Shown piece after piece: positions 45,694 to 54,807 of a stretch of 64,000 nucleotides of DNA. Origin of the DNA: Geothrix oryzisoli (GTDB taxonomy: Bacteria; Acidobacteriota; Holophagae; Holophagales; Holophagaceae); contig NZ_JAKZLB010000004.1 in NCBI RefSeq assembly GCF_022808865.1, positions 434,001-498,000 on the forward strand, given 5' to 3'. How positions within the stretch are numbered: position 1 is the stretch's first letter; each line of letters opens with the position of its first letter. The notes beneath the pieces were generated by a model that was not told the origin of the DNA, made no database searches, and worked only from the letters and a program-made list of their open reading frames with translations. The position numbers were made by a program, and so were the translations under genes.

Positions 45694-47190
45694 ATGGCGA
45701 CGACCCTTCGGGTACTGGTGGTGAGCGATGATCCCGGAGCGCGGGAGGGCCTGACCCAGAGCCTGAAGCGTTCGGGAGCCACCGCCGATCCGGCCCGGAG
45801 CGGCGACGAGGCGCTCCGCCTCGTGCGGCCCGGCCTCTACGCCGCCGCGGTGGTCGACCTCCGCCAGGAAAGCCTGCCGTTCACGGCCCGCCTCAGGGCC
45901 GTGGAGCCCGCCCTGCCCGTCCTCCTCGTTGTCCCCGCCCATGACCGCCACACCACCGGAGAGGCCCTGCGAATGAGCGCCTTCGATACCCTCGCACGAC
46001 CCTTCAGCCCCGAAGAACTCACCGCCGCCCTCCAGAAGGCCATGGCCTACGAGGGGCACCTCCGCGCCGGCGCCCCGGCCGAGGCGGCCCTGGTCCTCAC
46101 CCAGGACCGGGCCCTCGAGGAGACGCTGGCCCTGGCCCGCCGTGCCGCGGACAGCCGGGCGACCATCCTCATCCAGGGGGAAAGCGGCACCGGCAAGGAA
46201 CTGCTGGCCCGGCTGGTCCATGGCTCGAGCCCCCGCCGCAGCGGGCCCCTGGCCATCGTCAACTGCGCGGCTCTTCCGGAGAGCCAGCTCGAGATCGAGC
46301 TCTTCGGCCAGGACAAGGCCGCTCAGCCCGGCTCGGCCGGAAAACCCGGCGGGTTCGAGCAGGCGGATGGCGGCACTCTGGTGCTCGAGGCGGTCGATGC
46401 CCTGCCCGTCGGGCTCCAGGCCCGGCTGCTGCGGATCCTCCAGGAGCGCGCCGTGGAGCGGGTGGGGGGCGGCCACGCCGTTCCCGTGGATGTGCGCCTC
46501 ATCTCCCTCACCAGCCGCGACCTCCTGGCCGAGGTGAAGGCGGGCCGCTTCCCCGAGGAGCTCTACTACCGCCTGAACGTGATCCCGCTGAACCTGCCGC
46601 CCCTGCGCGACCGGCTGGGCGACCTGGACCTGCTGGCCCGGCACTTCGCCGAGCGCTATGCCCGGGAGAACGACCGCGCCGTGCCCGAGCTGGCCCCCAG
46701 CTTCTACGCCGCCCTGGCCCGCCATGCCTGGACCGGCAACCTCCGCGAACTGGAGAACGTCATCCAGCGCTGTGTCGTGCTCAGCCCGGGACATCGCCTC
46801 ACCCAGCAGGATCTGCGGTGGCTCCTCCCCGCGGAGGCCTTCGAGGGTCTGCCCGAGGACGCCCCCGGGGCGGCCCTCGAACCCTGGCGCACCTCGGCCC
46901 AGGGCACCTCCTTACGGCCGGAAGCCACGCCCCTGGCCGGCGCCGTCACGGCCGATCCCCACCACCCGCTGGTGGGCCTGCCGCTGGGCACCCCCGTGGT
47001 GCTGCCCCTGGGCCTGAGCCTGCCCGAGCTGGAGCGCTTCTGGCTGCTCTCCACCCTCAGCGCCCTCAAGGGCAACCGGACCCACTGCGCCGCCCAGCTC
47101 GACATCGCCCTGCGCACCGTGCGCAACAAGATCAACGAATACAAGGCCGACGGCTTCGCCATCCCGCCGAGCCAGCGCGGCGGGGACTAG
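45694..47190 (+). CDS. NtrC-type response regulator lacking GAFTGA
   Basis: A 498-residue protein: receiver (1-120), AAA+ (about 135-370) and Fis-type HTH (about 440-490). The receiver keeps Asp12/13 and phospho-acceptor Asp55, but the conserved Thr is Pro81 and the conserved Lys is Arg102. The AAA+ Walker A GESGTGKE (162-169) is intact. GAFTGA is replaced by AAQPGS (209-214), and Walker B reads LVLEAV instead of LFLDEI (Glu232, Ala233). The R-finger and sensor regions are otherwise standard (GNLRELENVIQRC). It therefore cannot contact sigma54 in the usual way and likely acts as a DNA-binding regulator with another sigma factor. The HTH (RTVRNKINEY) resembles flagellar-type members. The stop overlaps that of the next gene at CTAG. 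Confidence 0.85.
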   Translation: MATTLRVLVVSDDPGAREGLTQSLKRSGATADPARSGDEALRLVRPGLYAAAVVDLRQESLPFTARLRAVEPALPVLLVVPAHDRHTTGEALRMSAFDTLARPFSPEELTAALQKAMAYEGHLRAGAPAEAALVLTQDRALEETLALARRAADSRATILIQGESGTGKELLARLVHGSSPRRSGPLAIVNCAALPESQLEIELFGQDKAAQPGSAGKPGGFEQADGGTLVLEAVDALPVGLQARLLRILQERAVERVGGGHAVPVDVRLISLTSRDLLAEVKAGRFPEELYYRLNVIPLNLPPLRDRLGDLDLLARHFAERYARENDRAVPELAPSFYAALARHAWTGNLRELENVIQRCVVLSPGHRLTQQDLRWLLPAEAFEGLPEDAPGAALEPWRTSAQGTSLRPEATPLAGAVTADPHHPLVGLPLGTPVVLPLGLSLPELERFWLLSTLSALKGNRTHCAAQLDIALRTVRNKINEYKADGFAIPPSQRGGD

Positions 47191-49181
47191 AAGGTCTCCC
47201 CGTACCGGCTCTCTGCCAGGATCTGTCCGATGTCGTCCGAGGTCAGGATCGCGCGGATGGCCCGGGGCTTGTCCTGCGCCTGCCGGTAGTAGGCCTGGGC
47301 GATGCGGAAGCCCACGAAGTAGCCCAGATCCGCAGGCCGCCCATCCCGCTGGCTGCTGCCGTAGAGCCAGCGGGAGGCATCGGTCCCCGCCCGTTCCGCC
47401 CGGAACTGGCGCCAGAGCTCCGCCTCGTGCGCGTAGCCGTAGTCGTAGACGGCCCGGTTGAAGTTGCCCTCGGCGATGAGTGAGGCGAGGAAATCCGCCG
47501 ACCCCTCGTGGAAGGCCTTCTCCAGCAGCGTGCGCACCGGGTGGGTCTGCTGGAAGTGGATCAGCTCGTGGGCCACGATGCTGGGCAGGTCGACCGGTGT
47601 GTGGATGACCGCCCGGTGCCAGGGGCCCATCTCGTCCATGGGCACGCCGGGTCCCCCGCCGAACAGGTCGACGCCCAGGAGCAGGCCGTTGGAGGACGAG
47701 GTCCCGCCCGAGTCCAGGGCGCCCACGACGAAATAGACATCGGGGAACATCGCGTCGGCGTAGAGCGCCTTGAAGGCCCGGAAGGAGCGCCGCGCGGCGG
47801 CCTCCACCCCGGCGGCCTTCAGGGTGTTGGCGCGGATGGCGGCGAAGTAGCGCGGGTGCCGCTGAATGACCTCAAGGAGGTTGGCGGCGCTCCGGATGCG
47901 GTTCGGGATGAAGTCCTGCAGCCCCGCGCTGCCCGGGTCGAGGTACTCCCGCCTCAGGAGGTCCGCGGGGTCCGGAGCGGCCGGGAGCTTCGCGTAGGCC
48001 TTCCAGAAGAGGTCCACATCGGTGGCGATGAACCGCGCGCCGTCGGGATCCGAGTGGACGGTCCGGAAGCGCTGCGCGTTGGCCTCCGCCGCGGCCACCA
48101 CGCCGGACCAGCGGGGATCGGCGTGGAGCGGGGCCAGGTCGGCATCCTCGCGAAGGGCGGCGGCCTGGTGGAAGCCCTGGTCCAGGGCCTTCTGGAGCAG
48201 GCCGAACGCGGCGTCCCCGTGCCCGGCCAGGGCGTGGGCGCAGGCCCCCTGGTAGGGGTGCTGGGCGCCCTTCAGCCCCGCCGCGAGGGCGCGGTCATAG
48301 AGGTCGGCGGCGCGGACAGGCTCCTTGGCGAGGAGGGCCCGGTGGCCCTGCTGGGCGAGCTCCGCCGCGGAGGGGGTCGGCAGGGCCTGGGCCTGGGCCC
48401 GCAGGGCCGCGTAGGCGTCTGCAAGGGCCGCGAGGGTCCCGGCCTGGGCGTGGAGGTCCTCCGTCCCCTGGAAGGCGCTTGACGCGTGGGGCTCCAGGGC
48501 CCGGACGGCCTGCTCCCAGGCGGGCCAGGCCGGCAGGGTCCGGATGCGTCCGCCCCCCATGGCCCCAAAGGCCTGGAGGAGGTAGGCCTCGCTGCGGGGC
48601 TCCGGCGGCCGGCCCGGCTGGACGGCCTCCACAAAGACCGGGGCGATCATGTCGGCCACGGCGGCGGGCCGGGTGCCGAAGCCCAGCCGGGCCGCGGCCC
48701 AGGCCCCGCCGCCCACCACGCCCAGCGAGGAGTCCGCCGGGAACCAGGCTCCGCTGGCGGGATCGCGCACCTCCAGCCAGCGGTGGTCGTTGTGCTGGTA
48801 CCCGAAGACGCTGAAGCCCTTCCCGCCCTCGGCCACCTTGGCCCGAGCCGAGGCCTGGCGGCGCTCCGAGGGGGCCTGGAGGTTGATCTCCCGCACCCAG
48901 CGGGCCTCGAAGCCCCCGGCCTTCAACAGGTCCAGAAGCACCTTCGCGTGGTCCGCGCAGTTGCCGCTGCCCCGGGCCAGGATCTCGTCCACGCTCCGGG
49001 TGCGGTAGTCCGTGGCCACCCAGGGCATGCGCTGGTGGAGGTGGTCCACCAGGGCCCGCACCCGGGCCTCCGCCGCCCCGGGCCGTGCCAGGGCGGCCAG
49101 GGCCTCGGAACGGGATAGACCCGGCGCCGCCTGGGCGGCCAGGACCGCGGGCAGGAGCAGCAGGAGGCCGGGGCGCTTCAC
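47187..49181 (-). CDS. exported transglutaminase-fold / zinc-peptidase fusion
   Basis: A 664-residue secreted protein starting GTG (49181) with signal MKRPGLLLLLPAVLAAQ. Residues about 30-160 form a transglutaminase-like cysteine-protease fold: Cys75 in GSGNCADH, His133 in NDHRWLEV and Asp150 in WFPADSS. A middle helical region holds TPR-like repeats (about 260-330). The C-terminal third has the zinc-peptidase motif HELIH (His538-Glu539-His542) in a DUF2268-like context with a downstream glutamate (FHEGSADF). Two different protease folds in one exported chain is unusual. It is coupled to the next upstream gene by a four-base GTGA overlap and converges on the NtrC-like gene at CTAG. Confidence 0.85.
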   Translation of the reverse strand: MKRPGLLLLLPAVLAAQAAPGLSRSEALAALARPGAAEARVRALVDHLHQRMPWVATDYRTRSVDEILARGSGNCADHAKVLLDLLKAGGFEARWVREINLQAPSERRQASARAKVAEGGKGFSVFGYQHNDHRWLEVRDPASGAWFPADSSLGVVGGGAWAAARLGFGTRPAAVADMIAPVFVEAVQPGRPPEPRSEAYLLQAFGAMGGGRIRTLPAWPAWEQAVRALEPHASSAFQGTEDLHAQAGTLAALADAYAALRAQAQALPTPSAAELAQQGHRALLAKEPVRAADLYDRALAAGLKGAQHPYQGACAHALAGHGDAAFGLLQKALDQGFHQAAALREDADLAPLHADPRWSGVVAAAEANAQRFRTVHSDPDGARFIATDVDLFWKAYAKLPAAPDPADLLRREYLDPGSAGLQDFIPNRIRSAANLLEVIQRHPRYFAAIRANTLKAAGVEAAARRSFRAFKALYADAMFPDVYFVVGALDSGGTSSSNGLLLGVDLFGGGPGVPMDEMGPWHRAVIHTPVDLPSIVAHELIHFQQTHPVRTLLEKAFHEGSADFLASLIAEGNFNRAVYDYGYAHEAELWRQFRAERAGTDASRWLYGSSQRDGRPADLGYFVGFRIAQAYYRQAQDKPRAIRAILTSDDIGQILAESRYGETF

Positions 49182-50365
49182 GGCCGGACCCAGAAGGCGA
49201 CGGGGTCATGGACGATGAGGCCCTCGGCGGCGTCGCGGGCGGGCCGGGGCGGGAAGGCCGCGGCGTCCAGGGTCACGTAGCGGCGCTCCGGCCGGGACTC
49301 GTAGCCGTAGGCGCTCTCCACGGGGCAGGTGATCCGCACCAGGTTCTTGGCCATGTAGGCCTTGTAGGTGGCCGGGTTCTCGGGGCGTCCGTTCCAGTTG
49401 GCGCCCTTGGCCAGTTCGAGAGGTCCGCCGGAGATGAGGCGCTCGCGCACCTCGGCGATGGAGAGTGGATGCCCCTGGCCGTCCGTGAACCAGGCCTCCA
49501 TGGTGGGATCCATGTAGAGCCACTTGCCCAGGTCCCTGGACCACACAGTGGTGATCACGTGGCAGTCCGGGTCCGTCTCGTCCAAGGGCTGGCAGGTGAC
49601 CTGGCGGGACTTGAAGCCCAGGGCGAGGTAGGCCTCGTTCAGGATGGTGGCCATCATGCGGCAGTTGATCCCCCGCTTCTCCGTGCGACACACCTCCAGC
49701 AGGTGCAGGGCGTTCATGGGCTCGGGGTTCTTCGAGCTGCCGTCGTGGCGCACCTGGGCGTGGACCCACCGCATGAGGTTCACGATCCGCTCGAACTCGG
49801 AGCCGCTGCCGGCCACCTCGTCCAGGCGGCAGGCCTTCCGCAGGGCCACCAGGTCCGGTGCGTCCTGGGGCTGGTAGGTGAAGGCGGGAGCCGCTGTGGC
49901 AACTGAGGCCAGGGTGGGCCCGTAGTCCTGGAAGCGCCGGAGGATGCCCACGAAGTCCCCCCGCTGGCGGACGATGGCCTCCAGCCAGAGGAACCCCGGC
50001 TCTTTCCGCAGGGAGTCCAGGTCCGAATCCGTGCTGAAGGTCGCCCAGTCCTTGAGACCTTCCCCCACCGCCGTGCCCAGATAGGTCAGGGCCTCGCCGC
50101 GCCGGCCCAGGAGCGAGGCCGCGCAGGCCATGTTGTAGTGCACGCCCGCCCGGGTCTCGGCGCCCAGCTGGCTGAAGGTGGGGGACTGCGCCCGCAGGGT
50201 CAGGACCTTCAGGGCCTCTTCATATCGCTTCCCCTTCCAGAGTTCCTGGATGCGGGCGTTCTCCGCCTGGAGGTCCGGCGGCGGAAGGGGCGCCTGGGCC
50301 CGCAGGCCGGGTGCGATGAGGCAGACGAGGGCTGGGCCCAAGGGGGCCAGGTGGAGTCGGGGCAT
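49178..50365 (-). CDS. exported transglutaminase-domain protein
   Basis: A 395-residue protein with a signal peptide (MPRLHLAPLGPALVCLIAPGLRAQ). An N-terminal TPR-like helical part (residues about 35-150) leads to a transglutaminase-like domain with Cys235 in GINCRMMA, His269 in DCHVITTVW and Asp286 in YMDPT, the full triad. Its last four bases start the transglutaminase/zinc-peptidase gene, so the two are made together; both have the same fold class and are exported. Such proteins cleave or crosslink peptides in the periplasm or assist protein turnover. Substrate unknown. Confidence 0.87.
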   Translation of the reverse strand: MPRLHLAPLGPALVCLIAPGLRAQAPLPPPDLQAENARIQELWKGKRYEEALKVLTLRAQSPTFSQLGAETRAGVHYNMACAASLLGRRGEALTYLGTAVGEGLKDWATFSTDSDLDSLRKEPGFLWLEAIVRQRGDFVGILRRFQDYGPTLASVATAAPAFTYQPQDAPDLVALRKACRLDEVAGSGSEFERIVNLMRWVHAQVRHDGSSKNPEPMNALHLLEVCRTEKRGINCRMMATILNEAYLALGFKSRQVTCQPLDETDPDCHVITTVWSRDLGKWLYMDPTMEAWFTDGQGHPLSIAEVRERLISGGPLELAKGANWNGRPENPATYKAYMAKNLVRITCPVESAYGYESRPERRYVTLDAAAFPPRPARDAAEGLIVHDPVAFWVRP

Positions 50366-50542
50366 GAGGTCCTCCCGGTCATGGGATCCGATGGTGCGGT
50401 TACGGGAAGCCGGACCCTCGGATTAGAGCGCCGGACCGAGTTCCCCCCTCGCCTTCCCGCGGCTGGGTGTTGGTCAGGCGCTCCAGGGGGTTGACGGCCG
50501 AACGGGCCGCGCCTTTCATCGGAGAACCTGCCAGGAGCCCCC

Positions 50543-50866
50543 ATGATCGCCCGTCTGTGGCATGGCCGCGTCCCCTCCGCCCGGAAGGAGGCCTACCGGG
50601 ACTTCCTCCGCGCCCGGGCCATCCCCGACTACCAGTCCACCCCCGGGAACCGTGCCGTCTTCATCCTGGAGCGCGAGGAGGAGGGGGTCGCGCACTTCCA
50701 GACCCTCACCTTCTGGGAGGATTTCGACGCCCTCCGTCGCTTCGCCGGCGACCCCGTGGAGACGGCGAAGTACTACGCCGAGGACCGAGACTTCCTCCTG
50801 GAGTTCGAGCCCACGGTGACCCACTGGTACGTGGCCGGCCAGTCCGTGTCGGGCCTGGTCCCCTAG
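50543..50866 (+). CDS. antibiotic-biosynthesis-monooxygenase-like (ABM) dimeric barrel protein
   Basis: A 107-residue protein of the ferredoxin-like alpha/beta barrel superfamily. MIARLWHGRVPSARKEAYRDFL, RAVFILEREEEGVAHFQTLTFWEDFDALRRFAGD and the final FEPTVTHWYV follow the ABM/YgiN-like pattern. Members are cofactor-free monooxygenases or unknown dimers; no substrate can be named. Its stop codon is inside the CTAG that was duplicated by insertion of the 268-bp element immediately downstream. Confidence 0.75.
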   Translation: MIARLWHGRVPSARKEAYRDFLRARAIPDYQSTPGNRAVFILEREEEGVAHFQTLTFWEDFDALRRFAGDPVETAKYYAEDRDFLLEFEPTVTHWYVAGQSVSGLVP

Positions 50867-51134
50867 GGCCTGTTTTCAAAGTGGAGGCGAGCCGCGACAC
50901 CGCCCAGCCGCGCTCATGGCAAGGCGGCGGCCGAAGGGCGATGCGGGACATCGTTCGAGGCCGTCAACGTAGCCAGGGGTGCGGCTGGGCGGCGTCCCGG
51001 AGGGCAAGGGGCGGCGCCCGGCGCGATGCTGCGTCAAGCTCCTCACCGATAGTGCCGCTATCGCCTTCGTCGCTTTCCTTGCCTCGCTTGGGCGGCGCCC
51101 CTTGCGCGGCCACACCCCACTTTGAAAACAGGCC
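50867..51134. mobile_element. MITE with 18-bp inverted termini and CTAG target duplication
   Basis: A 268-bp non-coding element. Its ends GGCCTGTTTTCAAAGTGG (50867-50884) and CCACTTTGAAAACAGGCC (51117-51134) are perfect inverted repeats, and both sides carry CTAG (50863-50866 and 51135-51138). The TA-centred target and this terminal sequence style resemble IS5-type transposons, so it is probably a MITE moved by such a transposase; none is in the window. Internally it holds nested inverted repeats: CCGCCCAGCCGC (50900-50911) with GCGGCTGGGCGG (50981-50992); GCAAGGGGCGGCGCCC (51004-51019) with 51090-51105, 15 of 16 paired; and CGATAG-TGCCG-CTATCG (51047-51063). A 79-codon minus-strand frame inside it is most likely not a gene. 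Confidence 0.85.
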
Positions 51135-52088
51135 CTAGGGCCGCCCGGCCGGCTCCCCCTTGGCCCGCAGCCAGGGCGGCACGGTGGTGGCGCCGGTTTC
51201 GTGGCGGTAGAAGGCGGCGGTGATCTCGGCGCCCAGCAACAGGATGGCGCAGCTGTAGTAGAGGAAGGTCAGGCCCGCCACGATGCCCAGCAGGGAGCCG
51301 TACATGATGCCCCAGGTCATGGTGTGCCGGAGGTAGACGCCGAAGCCCCACTTGGCCAGCCACCAGAGGGCGGTGGAGATGCCCGCGCCCAGGAAGGCGT
51401 GCCGGAACTTCACGTGCAGGCGGGGCAGGTGCTGGAGCACCACGGTCACCACCACCAGGCCCACGAGGGGTGCCAGATACGGCAGGAAATCCGTCTGCTT
51501 CGGCAGGAACTTCCGCAAGGCTCCGCCCAGGAGGATGGCGAGGAAGATCACCACGGTCAGGAGGCCCACCACCAGGAAGGCCACCTGGCGCAGCAGGTGG
51601 TTCTTGCGGGTCTGCCGGTGCTTCTTGATGCGCAGGCCGAAGACGTGGGCCAGGCTGGTGTCCAGCTGGCTGATGCCCCAGTAGCTGCCGAAGAGCAGCA
51701 CGATCCAGGACAGCCCCATGCCGCCGATCTTCTGGCTGTTCGCCACGGCGTCGTAGACGAATTCCTTGGGCAGGTAGGGCACGATCTCCTGCAGGGTCTT
51801 CAGCGTGCCCGGCCCGTAGGCCCGGCTGCCCAGGATGGCGCCCAGGAGCTTGAAGAGCAGGGTGGACAGCGGCACCAGGCTGACGATCAACCAGAAGCTG
51901 AGCCCGGCGGCATAGCTCAGGCAATCATCCTTGTGGTACTTGCCGAGCACCTCCACGGTGAAGGCCCCGGCCCGGCCCAGGGGCGGCACGGTCCGGGCGA
52001 GCTCGCGCCACAACGCCGTCGCCAGCCGCCCGATCCGCTCCAGGGTGGCGATCACCGTCGCCCAGAGACCCAGGACCTGCTCGACCAC
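51135..52088 (-). CDS. YihY/BrkB-family inner-membrane protein
   Basis: A 317-residue membrane protein with six helices. Family features: KDDCLSYAAGLSFWLIVSLVPL at the N-terminus, then the LLFGSYWGISQLDTSLAHVFG, WGFGVYLRHTMTWGIMYGSLLGIVAGLTFLYYSCAILLLGAEI block. The GTG at 52088 is the assigned start; a shorter version from an internal codon is possible. Function is unclear: despite the old virulence/RNase BN names, no catalytic residue is seen. Its stop codon lies in the right-hand CTAG copy next to the MITE. The 66-residue gene upstream is 8 bases away. Confidence 0.88.
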   Translation of the reverse strand: MVEQVLGLWATVIATLERIGRLATALWRELARTVPPLGRAGAFTVEVLGKYHKDDCLSYAAGLSFWLIVSLVPLSTLLFKLLGAILGSRAYGPGTLKTLQEIVPYLPKEFVYDAVANSQKIGGMGLSWIVLLFGSYWGISQLDTSLAHVFGLRIKKHRQTRKNHLLRQVAFLVVGLLTVVIFLAILLGGALRKFLPKQTDFLPYLAPLVGLVVVTVVLQHLPRLHVKFRHAFLGAGISTALWWLAKWGFGVYLRHTMTWGIMYGSLLGIVAGLTFLYYSCAILLLGAEITAAFYRHETGATTVPPWLRAKGEPAGRP

Positions 52089-52096
52089 GGCGGCTC

Positions 52097-52297
52097 CTAG
52101 AAGCGGACGGGATGCCGGGGCAGCAGGTACATCAGCCAGGCCAGCGCCAGACCGATGCCGATGAGCCCGGCCGCATGCTTGAGGATCGAGGCCCGCGTCC
52201 GCTCCGGCCGCGTCGTGGGATGCAGGAGCCCCAACACCAGGGAGATGCCGAGCCCCATGACGACGAAGTGGATGACGTGGCTGGAGAGAAAGCGCAT
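52097..52297 (-). CDS. small membrane protein
   Basis: A 66-residue protein with two hydrophobic helices (about 7-25 and 42-59) joined by a basic loop RPERTRASILKHA. No family is recognised. It lies 8 bases upstream of the YihY-type gene and likely shares its promoter. The region just upstream is a 7-bp tandem repeat. Confidence 0.6.
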   Translation of the reverse strand: MRFLSSHVIHFVVMGLGISLVLGLLHPTTRPERTRASILKHAAGLIGIGLALAWLMYLLPRHPVRF

Positions 52298-52309
52298 GGG
52301 AATAGGCTA

Positions 52310-52358
52310 TCAGCTGTCAGCTGTCAGCTGTCGGCTACTGATGGCTGAGGGCTGATGG
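52310..52358. repeat. heptamer tandem repeat between small membrane gene and lon
   Basis: TCAGCTG is repeated three times perfectly (52310-52330), then a degenerate TCGGCTA, followed by a looser ATGGCTGAGGGCTGATGGCT. It fills most of the 64-base gap. Such AGCTGTC-type repeats occur in many bacterial intergenic regions; copy number can vary by replication slippage. It sits where the promoter of the small gene must lie. Confidence 0.7.
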
Positions 52359-52361
52359 CTC

Positions 52362-54794
52362 CTACTGCGTGGCCGGATTCTCGCGGGCGGGATTGGCCGC
52401 CTGTGAGCCCACCCCCTCTGGGCCCAGGGGCTGGGGCATGCGGGTGAGGGCCAGCTGGATGACCTCGTCCATGTGGCTCACGAGGTGGATGCTGAGCTGC
52501 TCGCGGATCTCGGCGGGGATCTCCTCCAGGTGGCGGGCATTCTCGCTGGGGATGAGCACGGCCTTGCGGCCCTGGCGGTGGGCGGCCAGGAGCTTCTCCT
52601 TGAGGCCGCCGATGGGCAGCACCCGGCCCCGCAGGGTCAGCTCGCCGGTCATGGCCAGGTCGGCCCGGGCGGGAATGCCCGTCAGCACGGAGATGAGGGC
52701 CGTGGCCAGGGTGATCCCGGCGCTGGGGCCGTCCTTGGGGATGGCGCCCTCGGGCACATGGACGTGGAGATCCACCGTGTCCAGGAAGTCGCGCTTCAGG
52801 CCCAGGCGCTCGGCCCGGGCCCGGACGTAGCTGAGGGCCAGGTTGGCGCTCTCCTGCATGACCTCGCCCAGCTTGCCGGTGAGCTTGAGGACGCCCTTGC
52901 CGGGCAGCACGGCGGCCTCGATGGTCAGCAGGTCGCCGCCGGTGGGGGTCCAGGCCAGGCCGTTCACCAGCCCCGGCGGGGCGGTGTCCTCGGCGCGGGT
53001 CTCCAGGAACTTCTCGGGACCGAGCAGCTTCGGCACCCGGTCGGCGGTGATGACCGGATCGAAGGCCTCGCCCGCCGCATCGGACAGGTGGGGCTGGAGC
53101 GTATGCCGGGCCAGCTTGCGGAGGATGTTCGCGATCTCCCGCTCCAGCTGGCGCACGCCGGCCTCGCGGGTGTAGTCCTGCACGAGCTTCTCCAGGGCCG
53201 CGGGCTCGAAATGCACGCCCAGCTCCTTCATGCCGTGGCCCTCCAGGGCCCGGGGCAGCAGGTGCTGCTCGGCGATGGCCAGCTTCTCCTTGGTGGTGTA
53301 GCCGGAGAGTTCCAGCACCTCCAGGCGGTCATCCAGCGGCTCGGGGATCTGGTGCCGGACGTTGGCCGTGGCCAGGAAGAGCACCTGGCTGAGGTCGAAG
53401 CCCACGTCCAGGTAGTGGTCCTGGAAGCTGGCGTTCTGCTCGGGGTCGAGCACCTCCAGCAGGGCGCTGCTGGGGTCGCCGCGGAAGTCCGAGGCCATCT
53501 TGTCGATCTCGTCCAGCAGCATGAGCGGGTTGCGGACCTTGGCCTTCTTCATGAGCGCGATGATGCGGCCGGGCATGGAGCCGATGTAGGTGCGGCGGTG
53601 GCCGCGGATCTCCGCCTCGTCGCGCACACCGCCCAGGGAGAGCCGCACGAAGGGCCGGTTCAGGGCCCGGGCGATGCTGCGGGCCAGGGAGGTCTTGCCG
53701 ACGCCGGGGGGGCCCACCAGGCAGAGGATGGGGCCGCGGAGGGGGGGGCGGGCGCCTGCCTCCCCGTTCCCGCCGTTCTGCAGCCGCGCCATGACGGCCA
53801 GGTGCTCCAGGATGCGGGCCTTGATCTTGTCGAGGCCGGAGTGGTCCTCGTCCAGCACCCGCTCGGCCTCCATGAGGTCCAGGCGCTCGTCGGCCATGGC
53901 CGTCCAGGGCAGGGCCAGCAGCCAGTCCAGGTAGGTGCGGCTCACGGTGGCCTCGGCGCTCTGGGGCGGCATGGCCTCCAGGCGCTCCAGCTCCTCCAGG
54001 GCCTTGGCCTTGGCCTCGGTGCTCATGCCGGCGGCCTCGATCTGGTCCTTGAGCCGGGCGAACTCGTCCTTCTCCTCCTTCTTGCCCAGTTCCTGCTGGA
54101 TGACGCGCATCTTCTCGTTCAGCACGTACTGCTTGTGGTCCTGGTCCAGGCGCTGGCGCGTCTTCTCGTCCAGGGTGCGGTCCACCTCCGAGCGGGCGGC
54201 ATCCAGCTGCAGCAGGCGCATGAGCGCTTCGAGCCGGGGCTCGATCTCCAGCTGCTCGAGGATCTCCTGCTTCTGCTTCACCTCGGCGGGCACCAGGCCG
54301 GCCACGGTGTCGATGGCCTTGCCCAGGGGCAGCTCCCGGATCTGGTCCAGGCTGAGGAGCCGCGAGGCATCGGAGTTGCGGCCCAGGAAGGTCTCCACCG
54401 CCTGGTGGAAGGGCTGGAGGGATTCCGGGGCCGGCTGGGTGGGCTCGGCCAGCAGGTAGGCCTCGGCCTGGATGACCTCGCCGCTGTCGTCGTAGCGGCG
54501 CAGGCTCACCCGGGCGATGCCCTTCACGCCCACCTTGTAGTAGTCCTTGGGCAGGGCGATGACGGATTCCACCAGGGCCAGGGTGCCGATGGCGAACAGG
54601 TCGTCCTGGCCCGGCGCCTCCACCTTGGCATCCTTCTGCGTGAGCATCAGCAGGTGGTCGCCGGCCTTGATGGCCAGCTCCAGCGTGCGCACCGACGCCG
54701 CGCGACCCACCACGAAGGGCACCCGCGCACCGGGGAAGAGCACCATGTCCCGGATGGGGATGGCCGGCAGGGTCAGGGTCTTGGGAACAGCCAT
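52362..54794 (-). CDS. lon: ATP-dependent protease Lon
   Basis: An 810-residue homohexameric cytoplasmic protease for misfolded and regulatory proteins. It has the N-terminal substrate-binding domain ([10 protein letters not shown]-like start), a coiled coil, the AAA+ module with Walker A GPPGVGKT at 361-368, Walker B in MLLDEIDKM, and a C-terminal serine-lysine protease domain. The catalytic dyad is Ser691 (KDGPSAG) and Lys734 (GGLKEK), exactly 43 residues apart as in E. coli. It lies 13 bases after clpX and ends with a Gln-rich tail. Intact. Confidence 0.97.
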   Translation of the reverse strand: MAVPKTLTLPAIPIRDMVLFPGARVPFVVGRAASVRTLELAIKAGDHLLMLTQKDAKVEAPGQDDLFAIGTLALVESVIALPKDYYKVGVKGIARVSLRRYDDSGEVIQAEAYLLAEPTQPAPESLQPFHQAVETFLGRNSDASRLLSLDQIRELPLGKAIDTVAGLVPAEVKQKQEILEQLEIEPRLEALMRLLQLDAARSEVDRTLDEKTRQRLDQDHKQYVLNEKMRVIQQELGKKEEKDEFARLKDQIEAAGMSTEAKAKALEELERLEAMPPQSAEATVSRTYLDWLLALPWTAMADERLDLMEAERVLDEDHSGLDKIKARILEHLAVMARLQNGGNGEAGARPPLRGPILCLVGPPGVGKTSLARSIARALNRPFVRLSLGGVRDEAEIRGHRRTYIGSMPGRIIALMKKAKVRNPLMLLDEIDKMASDFRGDPSSALLEVLDPEQNASFQDHYLDVGFDLSQVLFLATANVRHQIPEPLDDRLEVLELSGYTTKEKLAIAEQHLLPRALEGHGMKELGVHFEPAALEKLVQDYTREAGVRQLEREIANILRKLARHTLQPHLSDAAGEAFDPVITADRVPKLLGPEKFLETRAEDTAPPGLVNGLAWTPTGGDLLTIEAAVLPGKGVLKLTGKLGEVMQESANLALSYVRARAERLGLKRDFLDTVDLHVHVPEGAIPKDGPSAGITLATALISVLTGIPARADLAMTGELTLRGRVLPIGGLKEKLLAAHRQGRKAVLIPSENARHLEEIPAEIREQLSIHLVSHMDEVIQLALTRMPQPLGPEGVGSQAANPARENPATQ

Positions 54795-54807
54795 GGCCTT
54801 CGCGCGC

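Noticed and set aside
50876-51115. 79-codon minus-strand frame inside the MITE.
   Set aside because: It lies wholly between the inverted termini and coincides with stem-forming repeats; no ribosome site or family is seen.
52310-52358. Possible CRISPR-like repeat.
   Set aside because: Seven-base units without spacers; a tandem repeat, not a CRISPR array. No cas genes are present.
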